A stretch of 64,000 nucleotides of DNA, from assembly GCF_003364315.1 (NCBI RefSeq), contig NZ_NXLS01000004.1:110490-174489 (forward strand). Reading direction: 5' to 3'. Positions 36,005 through 43,168 of the stretch are shown piece after piece. The notes under the pieces are model-generated. The model had not been told where the DNA came from, made no database searches, and worked only from the letters and a program-made list of their open reading frames with translations. This DNA comes from Helicobacter ganmani (GTDB taxonomy: Bacteria > Campylobacterota > Campylobacteria > Campylobacterales > Helicobacteraceae). Numbering within the stretch: the first letter of the stretch is position 1; each line of letters begins with the position of its first letter. A program made the position numbers and the translations under genes.

Positions 36005-37078
36005 CTATTCTACAAAAATCCTTGCCTTTGTAGTGGAATCTTTCAAAAAAGATTCAGTGTGTCCGATGATTTGGGCAGATTCTATCCCCTCATTTTTCAA
36101 TCGCTCAAGCAGTGCATTTGCTTCTTTTTGCGGTAGGGCAAATACCAATCCGCCCGAAGTTTGTGCGTCAAATAGCAAGATTTCTAAGTCTTTAAACTTA
36201 GAATCCTTTGAGAGATTAAATTCGCATAAATGCTGAATCGCGCGTTCATTGCCACAACTTCCGCCCGGAATAATTCCCATTTTTGCAAACTCAATTGCTT
36301 CCTCTACCAAAGGAATTGCTTCAGATTCTAAACGAATGTTAATTTTAGGATTCAGCATTTCGTTCAAATGCCCCAAAAGCCCAAATCCTGTAATATCTGT
36401 GCAAGCGTGAATAGTAAATACACTTGCAATCTCACAAGCGCGACGATTGAGTGTCGCCATAATCTGCGCAATTCTGTCTGCGACTTTAGAATCTAGCATA
36501 TTTGCCTTTAATGCAGTTGTAAGCACACCCATACCGATAGGCTTTGTGAGAATCAAAACATCGCCAACTTGTGCGCCATTGTTACGCCAAATTTTTTTTG
36601 GGTGAATGATTCCACTCACACTCAAGCCGTATTTTTGCTCATTATCCGACACCGTATGCCCACCAATAAGCACACCTCCGGCTTCTTTGATTTTGGATAA
36701 TCCGCCCTCTAAAATACCTTGCGCATAATCTTGCGGAATCCGACAAGAATCCCACATCATAAGGTTTAGGGCACATTTCACGACTCCACCCATTGCATAC
36801 ACATCACTTAGCGCATTTGCCGCGGCAATCTGCCCATAGACAAAAGGGTCATTCACCACAGGCGTGATAAAATCTGCTGTCTGCACAAGGGCTAAATCAG
36901 GCGTGAGCTGATAAACCCCAGCGTCTTCGTTGCCTCTAAAATCTACCAAAACATTTGCATTTTCTTCGTTGCTTAAGGAGCTAGCAATTTGTGAGAGGTC
37001 GTCCAGACCTACTTTACCTGCTCAACCGGCAACTTTAACAAATTGTGTGATTTTAATTTCTTCTTTGCTTGTTTGCAT
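36005..37078 (-). CDS. selD: Selenide, water dikinase SelD containing selenocysteine (UGA at codon 19)
   Basis: SelD makes selenophosphate from selenide and ATP. The frame from ATG 37078 encodes TQFVKVAG, then an in-frame TGA at 37024-37022 (codon 19), then AGKVGLDDLSQIA, and continues without interruption into the obvious SelD body (LALVQTADFITPVVNDPF, AAANALSDVYAMGG, GGHTVSDNEQKYGLSVSG, FALPQKEANALL). The UGA aligns with the catalytic Cys17 of E. coli SelD (GAGCGCK), a position known to be Sec in some bacteria. A hairpin follows at the right distance. The product would be 357 residues. A start at TTG 36949 would lose the active site. GGAAA precedes the ATG. Confidence 0.93.
36996..37010 (-). 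promoter_or_regulatory. Candidate bacterial SECIS hairpin of selD
   Basis: Within the coding sequence, 12 bases after the UGA codon, the minus strand reads AGGTC-TGGAC-GACCT: a perfect 5-bp stem with a five-base loop beginning UGG. Bacterial SECIS elements are SelB-binding stem-loops just downstream of UGA with G/U at the tip, which this matches. It lies at codons about 24-28. Confidence 0.7.
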
Positions 37079-37174
37079 TTTATTTTTCCAAATCGTTTAA
37101 TAGGGATTTTAACTATTTTACCTTATTTCTAATTATTTTTTGGCAAAATTGTATAAAATTTTTAAGGCTTTTAT

Positions 37175-37951
37175 ATGGAATGGTTAGTCCTAGACTTTTC
37201 ATTTATTCTTACACTTTTTATCATTGGAATTTTTACAGGAATTCTAGCGGGATTCTTTGGAATTGGTGGCGGAGCAATTATTGTGCCCTTGATGATTTTA
37301 CTAGGAAATGACATAAAAATTGCGATTGGAATCTCTATTATGCAGATGATTTTTTCCTCCATTTATGGCTCTTACATCAATTACCGCCAAAATAATTTAG
37401 AGTTCAAAGATAGTCTTTATGTGGGGCTTGGAGGACTAATCGGCGCAGCATTTAGTGGCGTAGTTGTGGATAGGATTCCATCTAATATTTTAGAGGGAAT
37501 TTTCACGCTGTTTATTCTCTATTCATTGGTGAAATTTTTTAAAGCAAATGCTTATGGCGGAGAAAGCCGTTTAGGCAATGGAATCAGCGCAAAACTATTT
37601 CTCATCAGCTGCGGCTGTGTCGTAGGCGTCTTTGCAATTTCACTTGGAATCGGTGGAGGAATGATGTTGTCTCCACTTCTTGCCTATTATTTGGGATATA
37701 GTAGCAAAAAAATCATTCCGCTTTCGCTTTTCTTTATTATTTTTTCCTCTGTTTCGGGATTTACTTCCCTAGCAATGCACGGCTATGCGGACTATAAACA
37801 AGGCATTATCGTGGGAATCGCCTCGCTCATTGGCGTGCGCATTGGGATTTGGCTACTTAGTATCATAGACGCCAAAAAACACAAATACGCACTACTTATG
37901 ATGTATTGCCTCGTGCTTAGCATTATGCTTAAAAAAATGTTTTGGAGTTAA
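37175..37951 (+). CDS. TSUP family (TauE/SafE) membrane permease
   Basis: A 258-residue protein with about eight membrane helices. Each half carries the family's glycine-rich repeat: GILAGFFGIGGGAIIVPLMI near residue 20 and SLGIGGGMMLSPLLAYYLG near residue 155. Members move sulfite, sulfonates or similar anions. It is transcribed divergently from selD with a 96-base spacer, so a link to sulfur or selenium compounds is conceivable but only positional. A TATAAA sequence lies at 37152-37157. Confidence 0.88.
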   Translation: MEWLVLDFSFILTLFIIGIFTGILAGFFGIGGGAIIVPLMILLGNDIKIAIGISIMQMIFSSIYGSYINYRQNNLEFKDSLYVGLGGLIGAAFSGVVVDRIPSNILEGIFTLFILYSLVKFFKANAYGGESRLGNGISAKLFLISCGCVVGVFAISLGIGGGMMLSPLLAYYLGYSSKKIIPLSLFFIIFSSVSGFTSLAMHGYADYKQGIIVGIASLIGVRIGIWLLSIIDAKKHKYALLMMYCLVLSIMLKKMFWS

Positions 37952-38055
37952 ATGTTGTGCGCATTGCAATGGAATCGTAAAAGGCGAGATTCAAATTACA
38001 GATTATTTCAGGCAAAGCCCTTGCAAAGAAAGAAATAAAAAGAAAATAAGAAAGA

Positions 38056-38077
38056 TGATGAGGGAGAACCCTCATCA
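38056..38077 (-). terminator. Intrinsic terminator of porin gene copy 1
   Basis: A perfect 9-bp stem (TGATGAGGG / CCCTCATCA on the plus strand) with a four-base loop, followed on the minus strand by a long U-rich run (TCTTTCTTATTTTC). It lies 12 bases after the porin stop. Confidence 0.88.
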
Positions 38078-38088
38078 AAGGAGAAACA

Positions 38089-39534
38089 CTAGAAGCTGTA
38101 TTTTACTTCTACACGCACTCTTTGGCGAGTTTCATCGTCGTTTGCATTATAAGTAGTAGCAGTAGCAACACCAGCAGCATCAATGGAGTATCCATTTACA
38201 GCATAACCATCCGCATCAGTCATCAAGTAAGCATAGTAGCCACTAATTGTAAGGTTTTTGTTGTGTTTCCAGCTGATTCTTGGAGTGATTTCTTGGAAAT
38301 CTGTATCTTTAATTGTTACATTTCCTGAAGTTACTTCGTTGTTACCCCAAACATAATCTAGTCCGATTCTTAATCTGCTATCTACCATAGAATAACCGAT
38401 TGCACCATAGAATACACTGATTTCTTGTTCATTTCCGAAACCATGCACGCCTCTTGGTAAGAGTGCAGAAGTGCTAATGCCTGTTGCATTATTTTGCCAC
38501 CAGATTGCTCCAGCGTATTTGAATGCTGTGCCATCATCGTTCAATGTTACTGCTGTTCCGTCTTGGAAGTTTGTAACCCAACCAAGTTTAACATCTAGTG
38601 GAACATTATACTCTTGAGCGAAGTTTGCACCTAAGTTAAGCACGAACAAGTCGTTTGCTTCAGCAATGTTTGCTCTGTTGGCGACACTACCAATTTGCAA
38701 GTTGTTTGTACCAACTACGCTAGGGTGTAATGCACCTAGAATAGAACTATTGCTATTGTCTAGTTTAGCTAAAGCATATTGTAATGCAACATCAAAAGTA
38801 GCATTGTTCCAGCTTAATTCACCAAATCCTAGTGCATCTACTGCATCTTGGATATAGAATCCCCAAAGTTGAGCACCAAAGTGTCCATAAGCTGTATCTA
38901 CACCATAGATACCTGCAAGAGCATAGAGGGGTTTAGTGATAGAACCGCCATCATTACCACCTGAAGTATAACCTCTTGTTAATTCTAAGTCATCAATTGC
39001 CCAAGAGTCAAATGCACCTGCTGCAAAAGTAAAGCCTTCTAAATCACTATTAAGAGCTAGGATACCTGTTCCTCTATCATCATCGCCTGCGCTTGTTACA
39101 GGAGTAGCTAATCTTTGCTTACCAATAATAACAGTTGTAGCTGTGCTATCAGGAGTAATCACTGCATTGAATGTGCTAACACCAAAGCTTCCGTCTTTGC
39201 CTGAACCTTCACCATCACCTATACCGGGATAAGTGTTTCCGTGATTTACATTGTTGGATTCGTTGTTGTAAAGAATTCCTAAGTTGAATGCAACATTATC
39301 AGCTACAGGAGCTTTGAAGTCTGCTACTGCTTTCCAGCGGTGAGTAGCGTTGCTATTAGCCACAGAATCTTTATTGAATCCATTGGCATCATATCTATCA
39401 TCATTGTATCTGTATCTTAGATACCCACTAACATCAATTCCCTTAATTGCATCTTCTAAAGGTTGAGCAAAACTCGCAGTAGAGAATGCACCCAAAGCAA
39501 CACTTGCTGCTAAACTAAGTTTTAGAAATTTCAT
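38089..39534 (-). CDS. Major outer membrane porin (Campylobacter/Helicobacter MOMP family), copy 1
   Basis: The 481-residue precursor starts with a clear signal peptide (MKFLKLSLAASVALGAFSTA, probable cleavage after ASFA) and continues DAIKGIDVSGYLRYRYND, typical of the MOMP/PorA family. It is rich in alternating strands, Gly, Asn and aromatic residues, and ends in the outer-membrane signature VRVEVKYSF with terminal Phe. It should be a trimeric general porin. AAGGAG precedes the ATG. It differs from copy 2 at one residue (Ser here, Asn there, about position 148). Transcription appears to start from a promoter with a poly-C spacer. Confidence 0.93.
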   Translation of the reverse strand: MKFLKLSLAASVALGAFSTASFAQPLEDAIKGIDVSGYLRYRYNDDRYDANGFNKDSVANSNATHRWKAVADFKAPVADNVAFNLGILYNNESNNVNHGNTYPGIGDGEGSGKDGSFGVSTFNAVITPDSTATTVIIGKQRLATPVTSAGDDDRGTGILALNSDLEGFTFAAGAFDSWAIDDLELTRGYTSGGNDGGSITKPLYALAGIYGVDTAYGHFGAQLWGFYIQDAVDALGFGELSWNNATFDVALQYALAKLDNSNSSILGALHPSVVGTNNLQIGSVANRANIAEANDLFVLNLGANFAQEYNVPLDVKLGWVTNFQDGTAVTLNDDGTAFKYAGAIWWQNNATGISTSALLPRGVHGFGNEQEISVFYGAIGYSMVDSRLRIGLDYVWGNNEVTSGNVTIKDTDFQEITPRISWKHNKNLTISGYYAYLMTDADGYAVNGYSIDAAGVATATTYNANDDETRQRVRVEVKYSF

Positions 39535-39631
39535 TTTAATCTCCTTTTTGTTAGAATTTCGAAATTACAACTGCTTTAGAGCTTAGGCAAAGCTTTTGTA
39601 AGCTTCACCCTCACCCTAATCAATCAAGTAA

Positions 39632-39671
39632 GATCTAGCTTTGGAATATTCTAACCTAACAAAGCTAGACC
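39632..39671 (-). promoter_or_regulatory. Stem-loop at the 5' end of the porin mRNA leader
   Basis: On the minus strand GGTCTAGCTTTG (39671-39660) pairs with CAAAGCTAGATC (39643-39632): 12 pairs including one G-U, loop 16 bases. With transcription predicted to start near 39668 the stem would sit at the extreme 5' end of a leader of about 134 bases, where such structures commonly stabilise abundant mRNAs. The same element is in copy 2. Confidence 0.5.
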
Positions 39672-39674
39672 AAA

Positions 39675-39706
39675 ATTTTAGCAAATAGGGGGGGGGGGGG
39701 TGTCAA
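39675..39706 (-). promoter_or_regulatory. Porin promoter with homopolymeric spacer, copy 1
   Basis: On the minus strand a consensus -35 TTGACA (39706-39701) is followed by 13 C, then TATTTGC and TAAAAT (39680-39675), preceded by TG as an extended -10. The spacer is 20 bases, longer than the usual 16-18. Loss of two to four C would restore optimal spacing. Confidence 0.75.
39688..39700. repeat. Homopolymer of 13 G (C on the porin strand), copy 1
   Basis: An unbroken run of 13 G in a low-GC genome, placed exactly between the porin -35 and -10 boxes. Tracts of this length are prone to slipped-strand change during replication. Confidence 0.97.
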
Positions 39707-39822
39707 GTGCTTTTTTAAGAAATTTTTAATTTAATGTGTTTCTCTGCTTTTTTCTTTTTGTGTTTTGATTGCTTGAAAGTTCATTGTTTGCATTGTTTCA
39801 AAATTTTTTGATTTGTATTTTT

Positions 39823-39860
39823 ATTGTTGTGAGAAAATTTAAAAATTTTTATGGTAGTTT
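39823..39860. repeat. Diverged copy of a REP-like element
   Basis: TTGTGAGAAAATTTAAAAATTTTTATGGTAGTTT resembles the palindromic element at 62086-62119 in order and spacing (GCGAGAAAATTT, then AAAATTTTCGTGGCAAT), but most G and C bases have become A or T. Both copies are followed by a TATAAT-like sequence. Confidence 0.45.
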
Positions 39861-39868
39861 ATAATACA

Positions 39869-39888
39869 GAATCCTATTTTCAGGATTC
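39869..39888 (-). terminator. Hairpin downstream of the macB-like permease gene
   Basis: GAATCCT-ATTTTC-AGGATTC forms a perfect 7-bp stem nine bases beyond the stop at 39897. No strong U-run follows on the minus strand, so it may act as a weak terminator or a 3'-end stabiliser between the efflux operon and the porin promoter. Confidence 0.45.
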
Positions 39889-39896
39889 CATAAACA

Positions 39897-41117
39897 TTAT
39901 TCGTGGCGCAAAGCATCAATGGGATTCAGCCTTGAGGCGCGTCTTGCTGGGAGATAACCAAACAATATTCCCATAAAAGCTGAAAACACAAAGGCGACCA
40001 ATGCGATTGTATAATCAAAGTTAAAAGGCAATTCCATAGCATAGCAGATTCCAAGCGAACCAACAAACGCCAAAACTACTCCCAAGATTCCACCCAATGC
40101 GCTAAGGCTCAAGGCTTCTATCAAAAACTGCAACAACACTTCACTCTGCATTGCGCCAATCGCCAAACGCGTGCCAATCTCTCGCGTGCGCTCTGTTACA
40201 GAAACTAGCATAATATTCATTATCCCGATTCCTCCGACAATCAAACTCACCCCTGCAATCGCCCCTAAAAAAATTGTTAAATTTGCAGTGGTGTTTTGCA
40301 TCATTTCTATGATTTGCTTTGTGTCCATAATCTCAAAATCATCTTTTTGCCCCTCACGCACATTACGAATCTCACGCAAAGCATTTGAGATTTGTATCGT
40401 GGCTTGTGTGGAATCTACATTGTCTTTAAGCGAAATCATCAATCTTGAGATATTATACAATGTGCTAGACTTAGAGATGCTGCGTTGATAAGTTTTCAAA
40501 GGCAGCAAAATCACATCATCTTGGTCATTTCCCATTGCTCCTTGCCCCTTTTCCTCCAAGATTCCGATACATTCACACACAATATTGCCCAATCGGATTC
40601 TACTTCCTAGTGGATTTGTAGAGGATTTATCAAATAGGTTTTTTTTCACACTTGCACCAATAATGCAAGTATTGCTTCCTGCACGATAATCTTGCGCACC
40701 AAAAGTTGTCCCATAAGAGATATCCCAATTTGTAGCGACAAAATAATCTGTATTGACGCCTTGAATTTGGGTTTGCGTGTTTTCTTGTCGGAATTGCACA
40801 AGAGCAGAAGTTGCCACAATCGGTGCAATCGCGCGTGTAATATGTCCAACTTGAATATTTAATTCTTTGATATTCTCTAGGCTAAAAAGCTTTCTTCCTC
40901 CACCGCCTATGTTTTGACTTCGCGCAGGAAAGACAAGCAAAATATTGCTACCCAAACTACTCATACGCTCGGTAATCACTTGCGTTGTGCCATTTCCAAG
41001 TGTAATCATAATCACGACTGCTCCCACACCAATAATAATCCCAAGCATTGTTAAAAGTGCGCGCAAAAAATTGCGTCTAATCTGACGAAAAGCGAGAAAA
41101 AAGGCATTTAGAATCAT
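39897..41117 (-). CDS. MacB/FtsX-type ABC transporter permease
   Basis: A 406-residue protein: N-terminal membrane helix after LRALLTMLGIIIGVGAVVIM, a large periplasmic MacB-type domain (about residues 45-275), and three C-terminal helices beginning FLGAIAGVSLIVGGIGIMNIML with the following TERTREIGTRLAIGA signature of the family. Unlike E. coli MacB, the ATPase is a separate protein (next gene upstream). With the adaptor and TolC-like protein it forms a tripartite efflux or secretion pump for macrolides, peptides or lipophilic compounds. Confidence 0.92.
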   Translation of the reverse strand: MILNAFFLAFRQIRRNFLRALLTMLGIIIGVGAVVIMITLGNGTTQVITERMSSLGSNILLVFPARSQNIGGGGRKLFSLENIKELNIQVGHITRAIAPIVATSALVQFRQENTQTQIQGVNTDYFVATNWDISYGTTFGAQDYRAGSNTCIIGASVKKNLFDKSSTNPLGSRIRLGNIVCECIGILEEKGQGAMGNDQDDVILLPLKTYQRSISKSSTLYNISRLMISLKDNVDSTQATIQISNALREIRNVREGQKDDFEIMDTKQIIEMMQNTTANLTIFLGAIAGVSLIVGGIGIMNIMLVSVTERTREIGTRLAIGAMQSEVLLQFLIEALSLSALGGILGVVLAFVGSLGICYAMELPFNFDYTIALVAFVFSAFMGILFGYLPARRASRLNPIDALRHE

Positions 41118-41125
41118 ATTTATTC

Positions 41126-41905
41126 CTAATTGTATTGTGCTTGCACACTACTAGATTCTATGTTTTGAGATATTTCGCTTTGCTCAATAGGAGGTGCAGC
41201 ATCTCGTATGCTTTGGGGTTGGGTATTTGCGGAATCGCTTTGCACCAAGCCATCTAAAAACATAATTTCGCGCGTAGCATACCGCGCCATTTCAGGCTCG
41301 TGTGTTACCATAAGAATCGTAATCTTAGAATCTGCATTTAACCGCGCTAAGATTTCCATAATCTCTATGCTTCGCTTAGTGTCTAAATTCCCTGTTGGTT
41401 CATCGGCGAGCAAAAAGAGTGGGTTGGAAGCAATTGCTCTAGCAATCGCCACGCGCTGTTGTTGTCCCCCGCTTAAAGCATTGCTTTGATGATTATACCA
41501 TTTTTCTAAACCTACCATTTCAAGTGCTTGCATAGATTGTCTAATACGCTCTTTTTTGGGCACTTGGCGATAAAGCAAAGGAAGTTCAACATTTTCTAGT
41601 GCAGTCGTGCGCGGCAAAAGGTTGAATCCTTGAAAAATAAAGCCGATATAGTGTCGTCTCAAAAGGGCTTTTTGTTTCAGATTTAAATCACAAACATTTA
41701 CTCCACAAAACTCATAAATTCCGCTACTTGGGCTATCCAAACAACCGAGAATATTCGCCAAAGTGCTTTTGCCGCTCCCGCTTGGACCCATTAGCGCGAC
41801 AAAATCACCCTCCACAATCTCTAAACTAATCCCACGCAATGCCTCAAAAAGATTGGGTGGCTTTCCATAGGTTTTATGGATATTTTGCAAACGAATAAAA
41901 GACAT
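41126..41905 (-). CDS. MacB/LolD-type ABC transporter ATP-binding protein
   Basis: The motifs are in order: Walker A GPSGSGKSTL, Q-loop FIFQGFNLLPR, signature ALSGGQQQRVAIARA, Walker B LFLLADEPTGNLD and H-loop MVTHEPEMARY. The NLDTKRS sequence after Walker B is typical of the LolD/FtsE/MacB subfamily. A poorly conserved C-terminal tail of about 35 residues (Gln- and Ser-rich) follows. The gene overlaps the adaptor gene by one base and precedes the permease by eight. Confidence 0.93.
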   Translation of the reverse strand: MSFIRLQNIHKTYGKPPNLFEALRGISLEIVEGDFVALMGPSGSGKSTLANILGCLDSPSSGIYEFCGVNVCDLNLKQKALLRRHYIGFIFQGFNLLPRTTALENVELPLLYRQVPKKERIRQSMQALEMVGLEKWYNHQSNALSGGQQQRVAIARAIASNPLFLLADEPTGNLDTKRSIEIMEILARLNADSKITILMVTHEPEMARYATREIMFLDGLVQSDSANTQPQSIRDAAPPIEQSEISQNIESSSVQAQYN

Positions 41906-43167
41906 TATTTCTCTTCTTTTTGCGCAATAATCACTTGCATTCCTGCTTGAATAGAATCGCTAAAAATCTGCGTTGAGATTCCATCACTAATGCCAACTTC
42001 CACAGAAACTTCCTTAGGCATACCATTTTCCAATATCCAAACACTAGAGTTTGCTTGCTGCTTGCTTCCACCTCCACGTGTGCGTGGAGGACGCATACCT
42101 AAACCAAAAGAACTTAATTTTGAAGAGGATTTTGCGGAATCTTTCTTAGAGGTTGCTGGAGTAAAATAAAGCGCACTAGAGGGAATCAAAAGGGTATTTT
42201 TAGCAGAATCTGTAACAATATCTGCAGTCGCACTCATTCCGGGTTTTAGCAACAAATCTTGATTGCTGACATAAATACGCGCCTCATAGCTCACGATGTT
42301 GTCTGTGCTTTCGCTCGCACCAAAATTCACTCTATCTACCACCGCTTCAAAAGTCTTTTGAGGATAGGAATCCACACTAAACTTTACATTTTGCCCCACC
42401 TTAACTTTGCCAATATCTGCTTCAGAAATGCTAACATTTAACTCCATTTCCTCTAAACTTTCTGCAACAATAAAAAATTCTGGTGCTTGGAAGCTTGCCG
42501 CAACGCTCTGCCCTACTTCAATGGAGCGACTAAGCACCACCCCATCTATTGGCGTTGTGATATGCGCATTTTTCAAATCTACCTGTGTAGAACGAATCGC
42601 AGTTTCAATCTCTTTAATATTTGCTTGACGCAACTCCACCTCACTTAAAGCAGCATTATAATTCGTTTTTGCGGTTTGCAAATCAAGTTTAGAGGGTGTT
42701 TTACCTTGAGTAGTTTTAAAAAGCGTTTGAAGTTGCTTATACTGCCAAGCCTTTTCCTCTAAACCCACCTTTGCGCTTTTTAATTGCGCCTTTGCACTCT
42801 GAAGTTGTGCCTCATAGCGGTAGAGGTCTTGCTCAATACTTTCACTATCAATTTTAGCAAGCACTTGCCCCTTGCTCACCTTATCATTCACATCTACAAG
42901 CACTTCAAGCACGATTCCAGAAATCACCGAACCAATGGACACTTCGTGTGTTGGAGAAAGCGTGCCATTAGCACTAATGCTTGTAGAAATATCTCCTAAA
43001 GTTGCTTCTTGTGTTGTATAAAGATAATTTGGCTCTCTTGTTTGCCACCAATAAAATAGTGCAATACACAAAACTACAAAACCTGCGATTCCACCCCAAA
43101 TCATCAAAGTTTTTTTGTAATTTTTCTTTGGATTTAAATTTTTCAAAATCTCTATTGTTGATTGCAT
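41905..43167 (-). CDS. MacA-like periplasmic adaptor (membrane fusion protein)
   Basis: A 420-residue HlyD/RND-type adaptor: inner-membrane helix at about residues 22-40, lipoyl-like halves around GTLSPTHEVSIGSVISGIV and DLKNAHITTPIDGVVLSR, an alpha-helical hairpin with coiled coil between them (about 115-195), and a beta-barrel region with NLLLIPSSALYF-like sequence (TLLIPSSALYF). Residues about 350-370 form a Pro/Arg/Gly-rich insert (RPPRTRGGG) encoded by a DNA hairpin. It bridges the ABC pump and the outer-membrane TolC-like channel. Confidence 0.92.
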   Translation of the reverse strand: MQSTIEILKNLNPKKNYKKTLMIWGGIAGFVVLCIALFYWWQTREPNYLYTTQEATLGDISTSISANGTLSPTHEVSIGSVISGIVLEVLVDVNDKVSKGQVLAKIDSESIEQDLYRYEAQLQSAKAQLKSAKVGLEEKAWQYKQLQTLFKTTQGKTPSKLDLQTAKTNYNAALSEVELRQANIKEIETAIRSTQVDLKNAHITTPIDGVVLSRSIEVGQSVAASFQAPEFFIVAESLEEMELNVSISEADIGKVKVGQNVKFSVDSYPQKTFEAVVDRVNFGASESTDNIVSYEARIYVSNQDLLLKPGMSATADIVTDSAKNTLLIPSSALYFTPATSKKDSAKSSSKLSSFGLGMRPPRTRGGGSKQQANSSVWILENGMPKEVSVEVGISDGISTQIFSDSIQAGMQVIIAQKEEK

Positions 43168-43168
43168 T

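Larger units (their letters stand above)
37985..39798. repeat. Long direct repeat, copy 1 (porin unit)
   Basis: From 37985 onward the sequence matches 62187-64000 at a constant offset of 24202 bases, covering the 3' flank, terminator, whole porin gene, leader, promoter and poly-G tract. Reading both copies I saw one substitution (39092 C versus 63294 T). The true right boundary cannot be seen because copy 2 runs off the window. Confidence 0.95.

Noticed and set aside
35835..36236. Plus-strand frame of 133 codons after rpsU
   Set aside because: It begins inside the terminator hairpin and is mostly antisense to selD.
36005..36949. SelD starting at TTG 36949
   Set aside because: This would remove the glycine-rich active-site loop. 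Reading through the UGA at 37022-37024 restores a full-length SelD.
38122..38328. Plus-strand Ser-rich frames inside both porin genes (also 62324-62530)
   Set aside because: Shadow frames of the porin coding strand, duplicated only because the porin is.
42071..42090. Hairpin in macA as a transcription terminator
   Set aside because: It is within a coding sequence, has no U-run, and the pump genes downstream are intact and closely spaced.
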